Shown piece after piece: positions 1 to 10,296 of a DNA stretch of 64,000 nt. A program made the position numbers and the translations under genes. Each line of letters opens with the position of its first letter. Position 1 is the first letter of the stretch. Under the pieces are notes generated by a model. That model did no database searches. It was not told the DNA's origin and was given only the letters and a program-made list of their open reading frames with translations. The DNA is from Methylotuvimicrobium sp. KM2 (lineage in GTDB: Bacteria; Pseudomonadota; Gammaproteobacteria; Methylococcales; Methylomonadaceae): the NCBI RefSeq assembly GCF_038051925.1, contig NZ_CP150634.1, positions 620,001 through 684,000 of the forward strand. Reading direction: 5' to 3'.

Positions 1-508
1 CATGACGCAACGTCTTGAGCTTGCTGAAACGATAGCAGCGGGCCATTTCCAGTAAATCCTTGTCAAGCGCTCGAGTGCCCTCGCGAATCGTGACGACGAC
101 ATTCGGTAATTTGTTGATCACGACCGCAAGAATCGCGGCCGACTCGACCAGTCCGAACCAAACGTAGCAGAGAATGATCGTCACCAATGCCGGAATATTC
201 AAAAAAATTACCAGCCAGTTGTCGAAGAAAACATCCAGTTTTTGGTTTCTGCCCAGTAAGATGCCTATTGCGCAACCGAGCAACATAGCGACCATAAAAC
301 TCGATATTAGTCTGAGCAGTGTCATGCCCAGATGATATGGCAGTTGGCCGGATAAGGTTTCTTGCCAGAATACCTCGGCCACCGTTGCCGGCGTCGGTAG
401 GCTATTGTCGCTGAGATAAAGAGCAAGGCCCTGCCATAGTCCTATAAAGAGCAGAATCGACAACAGATTGAGTGTTCTGGAATGGCTTAAGAATTTAGTT
501 ATGGTCAT
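1..508 (-). CDS. ABC transporter permease (SsuC/TauC type), partial
   Basis: Reading the minus strand from an ATG at 508 gives an open frame that runs off the window edge, so the C-terminus is missing. About 169 residues are visible. They contain several hydrophobic segments, including one around the phrase SILLFIGLWQGLAL near the N-terminus and another at LVTIILCYVWFGLVES. The order resembles the binding-protein-dependent permease family used for nitrate, sulfonate, taurine and similar substrates. It lies 111 bases downstream of a periplasmic binding-protein gene on the same strand, which supports an ABC uptake operon. The ATPase would be expected just outside the window. The substrate cannot be told from sequence. 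Confidence 0.8.
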   Translation of the reverse strand, partial: MTITKFLSHSRTLNLLSILLFIGLWQGLALYLSDNSLPTPATVAEVFWQETLSGQLPYHLGMTLLRLISSFMVAMLLGCAIGILLGRNQKLDVFFDNWLVIFLNIPALVTIILCYVWFGLVESAAILAVVINKLPNVVVTIREGTRALDKDLLEMARCYRFSKLKTLRH

Positions 509-619
509 GTTTGGATTGAGTACAGCAGCATTTCGTTGATTATGCTGCTATTGACGAAAGAGCTTCCTTTTATTAGTTCGAGTTTTTTGGTATTCCTTCA
601 ACTCATTGACATCCTGGTA

Positions 620-1594
620 TTATTCTTGGTCGGCGACCCAAAAGGTGCCCGGCTGCAGGTTGTCTTCTTTTCCGGTCAGTTTGTTGCGGCTCACCGTTTT
701 CAAAATACGGTAGATGCGGTTAGCCGCATTTTTTTCATGGCTCCCCCATCGTTTTACGGTGCCTTCGCAGTAACGCTTACGTAGTACGCTTTGAGTGTGC
801 GTATCATCGGTTTGCGTTAACGGTAAGATTTTTTGCCAGGCTTTATCCGATTCGCATAGCAATGCGCGGGCTTGTCGGGTGGCTTGCAAAAAACCGGTCA
901 GTGCTTGTTTATGTCGCTCGGCCCAGCTTTGTTTGAAGACATAGCCAAGAGTCGGAACCTCCTCTTCTATACCTAGTGTTTTGATCAACGCTTGACCATT
1001 GATAATTTGGCGATATCCTTGGGCTTCAAGTTTGGCGGCAAAATGCCAATATGTCATGACGGCATCAAGGCGGTTGCTGAGCATTTGCTGATTGAGTAAA
1101 GGTGGAGCGCCGTAGACCTTTTCGATAGATGAAGCGATTTCGCTATTGCCTTGTTTTTGGAAAACGGCTTGCATCAGCAACCCGTTTTTGTCGAGTTCTC
1201 CGCCGGCGATGCCTAAGCGCTTATCTTTAAGGTCGTTTAGCGTTTTGATGGGGCTGTTTTCGGTAACGACGAGCCCGCCCGAGACATTTGAGTAAGGATA
1301 AAATGAATAATCGGCGCCCATCGAGCGCAATTTCGATACCCATATCCAGTCGGAGACGATGATATCGACCGCGCCTGATTGAAGTGCGATTTTGCCGGCT
1401 TCAGGGTTGGCCAGTGGATGAATGGCCAATTTAAATTTGCCGGATTCGTCGAGTTTAGCGCTTTGTAAGGTTTGGACTTCCCAAGCTGCCGTGCCGAACT
1501 CCAAAATGCCCAGGCGGATGGTAACGGGTTCTGTGGCGAAGCTGTTAAGCGAAAACAACAAGCCAAGCCATAAAAAGTGTAATTGTTTTTTCAT
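620..1594 (-). CDS. ABC transporter periplasmic substrate-binding protein (NMT1/TauA-like)
   Basis: About 324 residues, starting with a clear signal peptide (MKKQLHFLWLGLLFSLNSFA, cleavage near residue 20). The start at 1594 is preferred over an in-frame ATG three codons upstream because an AAGGA-like ribosome site sits about 8 bases before it, while the upstream ATG abuts that site. The body has the NMT1/TauA pattern, with a VTIRLGILEFGTAAWE strand after the signal peptide, then an SGAVDIIVSDWIWVSK stretch and LNDLKDKRLGIAGG in the ligand-binding lobe. It should capture a small organic or inorganic anion in the periplasm and pass it to the permease at 1-508. The ligand is unknown. Confidence 0.8.
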   Translation of the reverse strand: MKKQLHFLWLGLLFSLNSFATEPVTIRLGILEFGTAAWEVQTLQSAKLDESGKFKLAIHPLANPEAGKIALQSGAVDIIVSDWIWVSKLRSMGADYSFYPYSNVSGGLVVTENSPIKTLNDLKDKRLGIAGGELDKNGLLMQAVFQKQGNSEIASSIEKVYGAPPLLNQQMLSNRLDAVMTYWHFAAKLEAQGYRQIINGQALIKTLGIEEEVPTLGYVFKQSWAERHKQALTGFLQATRQARALLCESDKAWQKILPLTQTDDTHTQSVLRKRYCEGTVKRWGSHEKNAANRIYRILKTVSRNKLTGKEDNLQPGTFWVADQE

Positions 1595-1603
1595 TGGAGT
1601 CAT

Positions 1604-2019
1604 CCTTTCTATTCGATAGTCAATAACCGAAACATTTTAACTCGTTTTGGTTCTGAAATGGGGCGGCTATGCTTCGCGCGGTTATGTTTGCGCTCTGCAT
1701 GGCTCTGTTGTTCGACGCTTATAGGGAAGTAAGGAATATGCACAAAATAACTTCTACAAGTAGTAGGCTTTGCGGAGGTTCGGTGACTCGCTTGACAGGA
1801 CGCCGTGAATACGTCCATGTAGGCTTGACGACGGCTATCCCTGCCGCCGACACCTGTCAATCGAGCCACCGAATCCCCTTCCAACAGTTGTCTAGGTTAT
1901 TTCATGCTCGTTCCTAAGCGGTAGACTGCGTCTGGAACCGGCAGTCGAGAGCAAAGCACTAAAACAGACTGTGAGCCGTATTGTGATAATATTGCCACAT
2001 TAGTCAATCGATATTACTT
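1604..2019. repeat. Intergenic region with long-hairpin repeat
   Basis: No convincing gene. Positions 1779-1799 and 1853-1873 are 21-base inverted arms with only two mismatches, enclosing about 53 bases. The same arm sequence (GCTTGACAGG...CCTGTCAATCGAG) recurs near 15563-15617 and, as a half copy, near 20230. These look like members of a dispersed palindromic repeat family. The remainder up to 2019 should contain the moaA promoter, but I cannot place it with confidence, and I see no clear molybdenum-cofactor riboswitch. Confidence 0.6.
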
Positions 2020-3027
2020 ATGAGTTCATTATCCAACACGACGCAATTGATCGACCGCTTCGGCAGAATTGTCGATTATGTAAGAATTTCAATTACCGAC
2101 CGCTGCGATTTTCGGTGTCAATATTGTATGGCCGAAGACATGGTGTTTTTGCCGCGTGCGCAAATTTTAACGCTCGAAGAAATCTATACGATAGCCCGGG
2201 CATTTACTGAATTGGGCGTCAAAAAAATCCGTGTGACCGGGGGCGAGCCGTTGGTGCGCAAAGGCGCATTGCAATTACTCGAAAATCTGGGTCGTTTGTC
2301 GGGACTGAATGAGCTGGTACTGACCACCAACGGTTCTCAATTGGCGGCGATGGCGCAAGCGATTAAATCGGTCGGCGTAAAGAGGCTCAATATCAGTTTG
2401 GATACGCTCGATGCAAAAAAATTTAAGGCTATTACCCGAACCGGCGACTTGCATCAGGTGTTGCGAGGTATCGAGGCGGCGAGAATAGCGCGGTTCAATC
2501 GCATCAAAATCAATGCGGTCGTTTTGAAAAATCGTAATCATGAAGAAACGACCGATTTGGTTCAGTTTGCGATCGACCGTGACTTGGATATCAGTTTCAT
2601 CGAAGAAATGCCGCTCGGCGTCATCGGCAGTCACGATCGCGCCGAAGCTTATTATTCCAGCGATGACATTAAAGCCGATTTGGAACGGCATTTTAATTTG
2701 ATTGCGAGTACCGAAAAAACCGGCGGACCTTCGAAATATTTCCAGGTTGCAGGAACTTCGACCAAGGTCGGGTTTATCTCGCCGCATAGCCACAATTTTT
2801 GTAGCACCTGCAACCGTGTTCGATTGACCGTTGAGGGTCGATTGCTTTTGTGTCTCGGCAACGAGCACTCGGTCGATCTAAAAAAAGTCATTCGAGCGAA
2901 TCCGGGGAACCTCGATGCGCTTAAAAATGCGATCGTCGAGGCGATGAAAATCAAACCGGAAAAGCATGAATTCAATCTCAACGAGCAACCGGTTATTTTC
3001 AGGCATATGAATGTGACGGGGGGGTGA
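2020..3027 (+). CDS. moaA: GTP 3',8-cyclase MoaA (molybdenum cofactor biosynthesis)
   Basis: This radical SAM enzyme of 335 residues carries out the first step of molybdopterin synthesis, converting GTP to 3',8-cyclo-GTP. The N-terminal iron-sulfur motif is CxxxCxxC at Cys29, Cys33 and Cys36 (DRCDFRCQYC). VTGGEPLVR at 72-80 is the SAM-binding region. The second cluster uses Cys261, Cys264 and Cys278 (FCSTCNRVRL). The protein ends in Gly-Gly, the conserved tail that reaches into the MoaA active site. Length is typical for the family. No other moa genes adjoin it here. A run of TGAAAGG-like heptamers begins over its stop codon. Confidence 0.95.
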   Translation: MSSLSNTTQLIDRFGRIVDYVRISITDRCDFRCQYCMAEDMVFLPRAQILTLEEIYTIARAFTELGVKKIRVTGGEPLVRKGALQLLENLGRLSGLNELVLTTNGSQLAAMAQAIKSVGVKRLNISLDTLDAKKFKAITRTGDLHQVLRGIEAARIARFNRIKINAVVLKNRNHEETTDLVQFAIDRDLDISFIEEMPLGVIGSHDRAEAYYSSDDIKADLERHFNLIASTEKTGGPSKYFQVAGTSTKVGFISPHSHNFCSTCNRVRLTVEGRLLLCLGNEHSVDLKKVIRANPGNLDALKNAIVEAMKIKPEKHEFNLNEQPVIFRHMNVTGG

Positions 3028-3055
3028 AAGGTGAAAGATGAAAGGTGAAAGGTGG
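3023..3055. repeat. Short tandem repeat, GGTGAAA-type heptamers
   Basis: Four imperfect copies of a seven-base unit (GGTGAAA / GATGAAA) directly follow a run of Gs and overlap the end of moaA. The rest of the gap to the rhlE-type gene at 3267 shows nothing else I can name. Confidence 0.7.
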
Positions 3056-3266
3056 GGGCTTATGTTCTCGCTCAATGTATCTTTAGCGACCAACAATGAG
3101 CGTCGTATCGTTTAGTTAGATTTTGGAGTAAAACGAAGGTAATCCATCAAGAGCAATAATTAAGCCTTATAGATAACAAGCATTTTCTTTATCCCATCAG
3201 TCGGAATCTTGTATTTCGCATTCTATTTTTATCAACCCGCAACTATATTCTCCCCATCTGAAAATT

Positions 3267-4544
3267 ATGACATTCGAATCTCTTGGGCTTATTGCCCAAC
3301 TCCAAACAGCCGTTGCGGAACAAGGTTATGAAACGCCTACACCGATACAGCAAAAAGCCATTCCGCTTATTCTTGACGGACGCGATGTCATGGCAGGCGC
3401 GCAAACCGGAACCGGAAAAACGGCCGGTTTCGCGTTACCGATCCTGCAGCGGTTGAGCGAGACGATTAACAAAAAACCTCGGCCTGTTCGTGCATTGGTA
3501 TTAGTGCCGACTCGCGAACTGGCAGTACAAGTGCATCAAAGTTTCAAAGATTACGGCAAGCATGTCGCGTTGTTTAGCGAGGTGGTTTTCGGCGGCGTGA
3601 GCATGAACGGTCAAGCTCAACAATTGAGGCGCGGTTGCGATATTATTGTCGCGACTCCGGGGCGATTGTTAGATCATGCTCGTCAAGGCAATGTCGATTT
3701 GGGGCGAGTCGAAATATTGGTTCTTGATGAAGCCGACCGAATGTTGGATATGGGGTTCAAGCGTGAGGTCGATGCAATACTGGCATTGCTGCCTAATCAG
3801 CGCCAAAATTTGTTATTTTCGGCGACGTTTTCTAATGAGATAAAAGCTCTGGCAGGGCGGTTACTGCATGATCCGGTCGCAATTGAAGCACCGCGGCAAA
3901 CGATCGATGCCGATACCGTCGAACAACGTATTTATCCGATTAAGCGCGAATACAAGCGGGAATTATTATCTTACCTGATCGGCAGCGGTAATTGGCGACA
4001 AGTCTTGGTGTTTGTTAGAACCCGGCATGGAGCAGACCGTTTGGCCGAACAATTAATCAAGGATGGTATTCGGACTGGGGTATTGCACGGTGATAAATCT
4101 CAAGGCGCGAGGATGCGTGCTTTGGCGGGATTCAAAGCCGGGAAGATAGCGGTTTTAGTCGCGACCGATATTGCCGCGCGTGGTCTCGATATCGATCAAT
4201 TGCCGCACGTAGTTAATTTCGATTTGCCATCCGTGGCCGAGGATTATGTGCATCGTATTGGCAGAACCGGTCGCGCAGGATGGGTCGGCGAGGCTATTTC
4301 GCTGGTTTGTCCGGAGGAAGCGCCGATGCTCTTGGCGATTGAGAAATTATTAAAACGGTCGATACCGCGCGTTGCCGATACCGGTTACGAAGCCGTTTCA
4401 TTAGAGGTTCGGTCGGGGGCGGAAAAAAAGGCTAAAAAACGCACTACGCGTAGCGTGCCGCCGGTTAAGAAAAGAGTACATAGAGCGGCTTCCGTTACTA
4501 AAAAACGAGGAAACCGGCAAGGCAAGCGCCTGGGGGCGACTTGA
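3267..4544 (+). CDS. rhlE: DEAD-box ATP-dependent RNA helicase, RhlE type
   Basis: A protein of 425 residues with all the main DEAD-box motifs: the Q motif ([11 protein letters not shown]), motif I AQTGTGKT, motif Ia PTRELAVQV, motif II DEAD, motif III SAT, motif [11 protein letters not shown] and motif [12 protein letters not shown]. The C-terminal tail from about residue 380 is rich in lysine and arginine, as in RhlE proteins that act on ribosomal precursors or structured mRNAs in the cytoplasm. It stands alone, convergent with oadB, with only about 20 bases between the stop codons. Confidence 0.92.
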   Translation: MTFESLGLIAQLQTAVAEQGYETPTPIQQKAIPLILDGRDVMAGAQTGTGKTAGFALPILQRLSETINKKPRPVRALVLVPTRELAVQVHQSFKDYGKHVALFSEVVFGGVSMNGQAQQLRRGCDIIVATPGRLLDHARQGNVDLGRVEILVLDEADRMLDMGFKREVDAILALLPNQRQNLLFSATFSNEIKALAGRLLHDPVAIEAPRQTIDADTVEQRIYPIKREYKRELLSYLIGSGNWRQVLVFVRTRHGADRLAEQLIKDGIRTGVLHGDKSQGARMRALAGFKAGKIAVLVATDIAARGLDIDQLPHVVNFDLPSVAEDYVHRIGRTGRAGWVGEAISLVCPEEAPMLLAIEKLLKRSIPRVADTGYEAVSLEVRSGAEKKAKKRTTRSVPPVKKRVHRAASVTKKRGNRQGKRLGAT

Positions 4545-4563
4545 ATCTACATCATGCCCATTT

Positions 4564-5691
4564 CTAATCAACCAAGCTCAACAAAATCCCGGCCGCGACG
4601 GCGGAGCCGATCACCCCGGCAACGTTCGGTCCCATTGCATGCATCAGTAGGAAGTTATGAGGGTTGCTTTCAAGACCTAGCTTATTGGCTACCCTGGCCG
4701 CCATTGGGACTGCCGAAACACCGGCCGCGCCTATGAGCGGGTTGACCGGTGTTTTGCTGAATTTATTCATGATTTTTGCCATGATGACTCCGGCGGCGGT
4801 GCCGATGCAAAAAGCGATCGCGCCCAAGCCTAAAATACCGAGTGTTTCGAATTTCAGAAATGCTTCGGCGCTCAACTTAGAGCCGACCGAAAGGCCTAAG
4901 AAAATCGTGACGATGTTGATTAATTCGTTTTGCGCGGTCTTGCTCAGACGGTCGACCGCCCCGCAAGTATTCATTAGGTTGCCTAAACAAAACATGCCTA
5001 CCAAGGGGGCGGCGGAAGGCAAAAGCAAGGCGGTTAACAGCAATAGCAGTAGTGGGAACAAGATTTTTTCGGATTTGCTGACGGCTCTGAGCTGCTCCAT
5101 TTCTATCATGCGCTCTTTTTCCGTAGTCAATGCACGCATGATCGGCGGCTGAATGAGCGGCACCAGCGCCATATAGGAATAAGCGGCAACTGCGATCGCT
5201 CCGAGCAAGTCGGGGGCTAGTTTCGAAGCAACATAGATAGCCGTAGGCCCGTCGGCGCCGCCGATAATGGCAATCGCTGCGGCATCCTTAAGCGAAAACT
5301 CGAGGCCGGGAACCATGTTTAAGGCCAATGCGCCTAATAATGTTGAAAAAATACCGAATTGAGCCGCAGCGCCTAATAATAAGGTCTTCGGGTTGGCCAG
5401 CATCGGTCCGAAGTCGGTCATCGCGCCGACCCCCATGAATATTAATAATGGAAATATACCGGTTTTAATACCGAAATATAAATAGTATAAGAGACCGCCT
5501 TCTTCGGCCATGTCTGCAATCGGTATGTTGCTGAGTATTGCGCCGAAACCGATCGGTAGAAGTAATAGAGGCTCAAAGCCTTTCTTGATGGCCAAAAACA
5601 GAAGTAAAAAACCTACCATCATCATAAAAGCCTGGCCGGTTTCGATGTTGTAGATCCCGGTGCTTTGCCAGAGCAAGTTTAATTTTTCCAT
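4564..5691 (-). CDS. oadB: Oxaloacetate decarboxylase, beta subunit (membrane sodium pump)
   Basis: A very hydrophobic protein of 375 residues with about nine or more membrane spans. The conserved [17 protein letters not shown] segment includes Asp147, the position that in known OadB proteins takes part in sodium translocation. The family couples decarboxylation of carboxybiotin on the alpha subunit to outward Na+ transport. The biotin-bearing alpha subunit gene lies upstream on the same strand, but 650 bases of repeat-rich DNA separate them, so co-transcription is uncertain. A gamma subunit gene is not visible next to either. Confidence 0.92.
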   Translation of the reverse strand: MEKLNLLWQSTGIYNIETGQAFMMMVGFLLLFLAIKKGFEPLLLLPIGFGAILSNIPIADMAEEGGLLYYLYFGIKTGIFPLLIFMGVGAMTDFGPMLANPKTLLLGAAAQFGIFSTLLGALALNMVPGLEFSLKDAAAIAIIGGADGPTAIYVASKLAPDLLGAIAVAAYSYMALVPLIQPPIMRALTTEKERMIEMEQLRAVSKSEKILFPLLLLLLTALLLPSAAPLVGMFCLGNLMNTCGAVDRLSKTAQNELINIVTIFLGLSVGSKLSAEAFLKFETLGILGLGAIAFCIGTAAGVIMAKIMNKFSKTPVNPLIGAAGVSAVPMAARVANKLGLESNPHNFLLMHAMGPNVAGVIGSAVAAGILLSLVD

Positions 5692-6341
5692 AAATGATCT
5701 CGATTAAAGTTGATTTTTATTCTGAATAATTGTTGAGTGCATCGCGCATTAGCAGTAATTATTTTTCATACTCCATCGTTCCCACCGCTCCAGCGTGGGA
5801 ATGCATACCGATCTTGCCTCGGCTGACAAAATGTGGGTTCCCTCGGAGGACCGTGGGAACCAGAAAAAAATTACTGTTTTGCAATCTTAGTCAATGAGGC
5901 CTCGATGCCATTTTTTGTCGCCTAACGTTCCCGACTTTCACTCACCTAACGCTAGGTGAGGGAAAGCCACTGATGTTCAATATCCGCAGATTTATCAAAC
6001 AGCACCGTTTCCAGTTATACGATGACCTCTGTTTAGCAAGTTTACCGATACTTGTGTATAACGGCGAGCGCAGAGCGTGGGAACGATAATTGTCGGGGGG
6101 ACTGAATAGTTACCATTACCAGAGACAAAGCCTGGAATTAGGAAACGCTAATGGACTGAATTCATTAACCTGAGGCTTTTTATTATAAATTGAAGAGTGC
6201 TTCTATTTATCCTCATCCGGCGCGTCTTGATCCTTATTTATTTAAAGTAGGTGTTGGATTTAGGGAAAGTGCCGGCGCGATGTTAAGGCTAGGACCGTTC
6301 ATGCTTTGGTAGTGCTAAGCACGAACGGTGTTTTATCTCAC
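5692..6341. repeat. Intergenic gap between oadA and oadB with palindromic repeats
   Basis: No coding region and no oadG-like short membrane ORF seen. Around 5779-5870 is a hairpin repeat with GTTCCCACCGCTCCAGCGTGG and CCGTGGGAACC arms. A second short palindrome, CACCTAACGCTAGGTG, lies near 5943, and a related CAGAGCGTGGGAACG motif is near 6070. Such GTGGGAAC palindromes are a common dispersed type in gammaproteobacterial genomes. They probably arrived after the two oad genes were adjacent, but this is inference. Confidence 0.6.
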
Positions 6342-8126
6342 TTACAAGGTAATCAGTGCGTCGCCGACCGTTACCGAAGAGCCTTCCTTTATATGGACGA
6401 TAGATACCGTGCCGCTGGTTTTTGAGCGAACTTCGGTTTCCATTTTCATCGCCTCCATGATCACGACCACGTCGCCGGCTTTTACCGGGCTGCCTATTCC
6501 GACATTGATCTTCAAGATATTACCCGCCATTGGCGCTTGAACGACCGCGCCTCCGGAACTGATTGGCTGAGCAGTTTCCGATGGCGCCGTTGCCGACTTA
6601 ATGTCGAATGTTGTTCCGCCCGGCGCAACCGAGACATTAAAGATTTTGCCGTCAACGTTGACGCTGTAGGTTTCGGCTTGACCGGCGGTTTTTTGCGGTG
6701 CGGTCGGAACAGGGACTGCGGGTTCGTTCGAAGGCGGGGCCTCGAAGGCTTCGGTCTGGCCGCGATGGCTAATGAATTTCCAGCCGATTTGGGCGAATAA
6801 GCCATAAATCAGTACGTCTTCCTCGAGACTGTCGGCTAATGTTACGCCTTCTTCCTTGGCTTTGGCGCGGACTTCCTCGATTAATTTGTCCATTTCGGGT
6901 TCCAGCAAATCGGCTGGACGGCAGGTGATCGGTTTGGCGCCGTTAAGCACCTTGGCTTGAAGTTCGGCATTGACCGGAGCCGGCGTGGCGCCGTATTCGC
7001 CTTTCAATACACCGGCGGATTCCTTGGTGACGGTTTTATAGCGTTCGCCGGTCAATACATTGATGACCGCTTGTGTGCCTACGATTTGCGATGTTGGCGT
7101 CACAAGCGGAATGAAGCCTAGGTCTTCTCGGACTCGCGGTATTTCTTCCAGCACCTCATCGAAGCGGTCGGCGGCATTTTGCTCCTTCAATTGGCTTTCC
7201 ATGTTGGTCAGCATTCCGCCGGGTACTTGGCTGGTCAGAATGCGGCTGTCGACGCCTTTTAAATTGCCTTCGAAACGCGCGTATTTTTTACGGATGTCGC
7301 GGAAGTAGGCGGCAATGTCTTCCAGTTTTTTGATGTTGAGCCCGGTATCTCGTGGTTGGCCGGCAAATGCGGCAACCATGGTTTCGGTGGGGCTGTGTCC
7401 GTAAGTCATGCTAAGCGAGGATATTGCTGTATCGATATTGTCAATACCGGCTTCGGCGGCTTTGATCAGTGTTCCGACGCTCAGTCCGGTTGTGGCGTGG
7501 CAATGTAAATGCACCGGAATCGATAAGCTTTGTTTGAGGCGGTCGACTAACTCATAAGCGGCATAGGGTGTTAATAAGCCGGCCATATCCTTGATGCAAA
7601 GCGAATGCGCGCCCATGTCTTCAATCTGCTTGCCTTGATTAACCCACATGTCGAGCGTATGTACGGGGCTGACTGTGTACGAGATCGTGCCTTGGGCATG
7701 TTTGTCCGTTGCCAGAACCGCTTTTACCGCGCGTTCGATATTGCGCATATCGTTCATTGCGTCAAAAATTCGAAACACATCGATGCCGTTGACTGCACAG
7801 CGCTCGACGAATTTATCGACGACATCGTCGGCGTAATGCCGATAACCGAGTATGTTTTGGCCGCGAAACAACATTTGTTGCGGGGTGTTGGGCATTGCCG
7901 CTTTCAATTGACGAAGGCGTTCCCATGGATCCTCGCCTAGATAACGGATGCAGGCGTCAAAAGTGGCGCCGCCCCAGGTTTCCAATGACCAATAGCCGAC
8001 TTTATCAAGTTTTTCACAGATCGGCAGCATGTCTTCGATGCGAAGCCGTGTCGCCAGAATCGACTGGTGCGCGTCGCGTAATACGACTTCCGTGATTCCT
8101 AAAGGTTTGGTATTGGCTGCTGTCAT
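6342..8126 (-). CDS. oadA: Oxaloacetate decarboxylase alpha subunit, biotin-dependent
   Basis: A protein of 594 residues. The N-terminal carboxyltransferase domain begins with the LRDAHQS motif, has the TIM-barrel metal-site region (LHCHATTGL), and is followed by the conserved PYC/OADA domain. A Pro/Ala-rich linker at about 480-515 leads to a C-terminal biotinyl domain with EAMKMET, in which Lys561 is the biotin attachment site. It transfers carboxylate from oxaloacetate to biotin in the cytoplasm; OadB then decarboxylates carboxybiotin and pumps Na+. Pyruvate carboxylase subunit B has a similar layout, but the nearby oadB supports OadA. The ATG at 8126 follows a GGAG-like site. Confidence 0.93.
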   Translation of the reverse strand: MTAANTKPLGITEVVLRDAHQSILATRLRIEDMLPICEKLDKVGYWSLETWGGATFDACIRYLGEDPWERLRQLKAAMPNTPQQMLFRGQNILGYRHYADDVVDKFVERCAVNGIDVFRIFDAMNDMRNIERAVKAVLATDKHAQGTISYTVSPVHTLDMWVNQGKQIEDMGAHSLCIKDMAGLLTPYAAYELVDRLKQSLSIPVHLHCHATTGLSVGTLIKAAEAGIDNIDTAISSLSMTYGHSPTETMVAAFAGQPRDTGLNIKKLEDIAAYFRDIRKKYARFEGNLKGVDSRILTSQVPGGMLTNMESQLKEQNAADRFDEVLEEIPRVREDLGFIPLVTPTSQIVGTQAVINVLTGERYKTVTKESAGVLKGEYGATPAPVNAELQAKVLNGAKPITCRPADLLEPEMDKLIEEVRAKAKEEGVTLADSLEEDVLIYGLFAQIGWKFISHRGQTEAFEAPPSNEPAVPVPTAPQKTAGQAETYSVNVDGKIFNVSVAPGGTTFDIKSATAPSETAQPISSGGAVVQAPMAGNILKINVGIGSPVKAGDVVVIMEAMKMETEVRSKTSGTVSIVHIKEGSSVTVGDALITL

Positions 8127-8849
8127 AGCTTGGGTTCTCCGTGGACCTTATGGGAGGTCAAATCATTAAAAGTTGATGCGGCTTTAAGCTTTTAACCAGG
8201 GCGTTTAATTAGCTCCGGTTACGATTAAAAGGGCGCTTGGCTACGAGTATGGCTAGTATCCGGAATCCTAGGGCATATGCAAATGGGCTCAAATTAAAGT
8301 CGTTTAACTTGCCATTATATTGAAAAAACAAGGTAACATCATCTTGAATTGCTTTACGAGAAATAAGCGGGCCTTGGTTATGAGAATATTCGAGGCTTCG
8401 GTGTTGCGGTTTTATGTCGTTTTCGCATTGGTTTTATAGCATAGGTTTATTTCATTATTATAGGGTTGAGACATGGTTGTGATGCTTGAGAGAAGTATCT
8501 CAAAGGTGCAAGGTCTTATCGCGCAATCATTGGCGCACCTAAATTGTGCTTTTGTTGATTAATGCGCCCTATAAAAGGGCGGTTGCATTCATGCCGCTAG
8601 AGGTTTTATTTTATTATGCGTTGTTTGTTAAGTGTATTTTAATATTGGCATATTGTCTGCTTTATAAAAAACGGGTTGTATCTTTAATGCTACATTTTGC
8701 GTAAAACGCAACAAAGGCTACGCTTAAAATCATGGCGAATCATTGAGGTCAGAAGCTTTAGTTAACAAACAAGATTAATCTAAGGTAGTCGAATTACTGA
8801 TTCACAAGAATATTTTCCGATAGCTACTCTACTTAAATAGGCGACACTT
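8127..8849. promoter_or_regulatory. Non-coding gap upstream of porin and oadA
   Basis: AT-rich, with no open frame that I trust. The gap should hold the divergent promoters for oadA (leftward) and the porin (rightward). One small inverted repeat, GCGCCCTATAAAAGGGCG, lies around 8563-8580. I see no recognisable operator or riboswitch. Confidence 0.4.
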
Positions 8850-10052
8850 ATGTACATAAATAAAAAGCAACATGGTTGGCGATTGACTCTTGTAAGCGCG
8901 ATACTGATGTCTTCGGCAGTGCAGGCTGATGATGAAGGTCTAATTGAGAGTTTAACGGGTTCCGATATCAATAAAACCGCGCCGATGCGCGATCTCGGAA
9001 TCGAGTTTGGCGGTTGGGTTTCCGCCGGTATAGCCGGCAACCCGGATGATCCGCGAGACAAAACGAATGGGCCGGTAACATTCAATAACCGTTCGAACGA
9101 ATTCCATATGCATCAATTATATGGCTATATAGAAAAAGCGGTCGATACCGAGAGCAATAAGTGGGATTTGGGTTTTCGTGCCGATGTTGTTTATGGTGTG
9201 GATGCGGGTTTTACTACGCAAGGTAACTTCGACGATAATCTCGTCGTCGACTCTTCATCGCGATTCTATAAGCTGGCATTTCCGCAAGTCTATGCCGAAT
9301 TGTTCGCGCCGATCGGAAACGGTTTGACGACTAAAGTCGGTCATTTTTATACCATTATCGGCAATGAAGTGGTTACCGCACCGGATAATTTTTTCTTTTC
9401 ACATGCTTATACTATGCAGTATGGCGAACCGTTTACGCATACCGGTGTATTAATGTCCTATCCTTTGACAAGTAACATCGAGTTGACGGGTGGTGTGGTT
9501 TCAGGTTGGGACTCGTTCTTTCAACAGCCGGCTAATTTTCTCGGTGGCGTGAGTTATACGACCGATGACGAAAAAACCTCGTTGGCAGTCTCTTTCATTA
9601 CAGGTGATACTATCGTGGCCGATAGGGGCGATACCGTAGACGGTTCTAAAATCGAGCGTCACCGATCGATGTATAGTGTTGTTTTATCACATGATTTTCT
9701 CGATAATTTGCACTATACCTTGCAGCACGATTTTGGTGTGCAAGACAATGTTTATCAATTGGGTGGCGATTCCAAATGGTATGGCCTCAACCAATATTTA
9801 ACTTATGATGTTAACGATGAATTGGCTACCGGTCTTCGTTTTGAATGGTTCCGCGATCAAGACGGTACTCAAGTTACCGGGGATGCCAACCATTTCTTCG
9901 CGATTACGGCCGGTGTAAATTATTCTCCGCTATCCTGGCTGATGTTAAGACCTGAAATCAGATACGATTGGGTAACCGGTGCGAACGCTTACGATGCTGG
10001 TGCTTCGGATGATCAGGTTCTTATTTCTGCCGACGCAATCATACGTTTCTAA
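8850..10052 (+). CDS. Outer-membrane beta-barrel porin (OmpL/BBP2-like)
   Basis: A protein of 400 residues with a signal peptide ending near VQA-D (about residue 26). The rest alternates polar and hydrophobic residues and is rich in Gly, Tyr, Phe and Asp, and it ends in phenylalanine (SADAIIRF), the usual signal for assembly into the outer membrane. The pattern (FGGWVSAGIAGN near the start; FAITAGVNYSPLSWLMLRPEIRYDW near the end) fits the putative porin family PF07642. Its solute is not predictable. A strong terminator follows within 30 bases, so it is probably monocistronic. Confidence 0.75.
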   Translation: MYINKKQHGWRLTLVSAILMSSAVQADDEGLIESLTGSDINKTAPMRDLGIEFGGWVSAGIAGNPDDPRDKTNGPVTFNNRSNEFHMHQLYGYIEKAVDTESNKWDLGFRADVVYGVDAGFTTQGNFDDNLVVDSSSRFYKLAFPQVYAELFAPIGNGLTTKVGHFYTIIGNEVVTAPDNFFFSHAYTMQYGEPFTHTGVLMSYPLTSNIELTGGVVSGWDSFFQQPANFLGGVSYTTDDEKTSLAVSFITGDTIVADRGDTVDGSKIERHRSMYSVVLSHDFLDNLHYTLQHDFGVQDNVYQLGGDSKWYGLNQYLTYDVNDELATGLRFEWFRDQDGTQVTGDANHFFAITAGVNYSPLSWLMLRPEIRYDWVTGANAYDAGASDDQVLISADAIIRF

Positions 10053-10079
10053 TTACACACAAATTTGAAGTTGAAGATT

Positions 10080-10106
10080 ACGGCGCCTTTAAGGCGCCGT
10101 TTTTGT
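10080..10106 (+). terminator. Rho-independent terminator after the porin gene
   Basis: The eight-base arms CGGCGCCT and AGGCGCCG enclose a three-base loop and are followed by five Ts. The stop codon of the porin is about 28 bases upstream. Confidence 0.85.
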
Positions 10107-10178
10107 TTGGAGAGGGCTGTATTAAATTGTAATTTTCAGGAGATTTAAAAAAGGGAGCAGCCTTTAAATCTCTATACG

Positions 10179-10197
10179 AATGATATTGATTATTAAT
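10179..10197 (+). promoter_or_regulatory. Fur-like operator upstream of FecA-like receptor
   Basis: The core TGATATTGATTATTA at 10181-10195 is close to the 7-1-7 Fur consensus (TGATAATnATTATCA). An inverted copy of its left part, AATCAATATCATT, lies at 10274-10286 just before the ribosome site of the receptor gene. Iron-Fur repression of the receptor is therefore likely. Confidence 0.6.
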
Positions 10198-10296
10198 AAC
10201 GCTTGCTGTATTGTATGCGTTTACTTTTTTTGATCCACAAAAAACCATTCCGGTTTGCGTCCGGTTGTAAAACAATCAATATCATTTGGGGGAGTT

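Noticed and set aside
1604..2019. Molybdenum-cofactor riboswitch upstream of moaA
   Set aside because: The region is dominated by a dispersed hairpin repeat also found elsewhere in the window, and the expected Moco RNA motifs were not seen.
2275..2868. 197-residue minus-strand frame within moaA
   Set aside because: Complete overlap with a well-supported enzyme gene and no recognisable domain.
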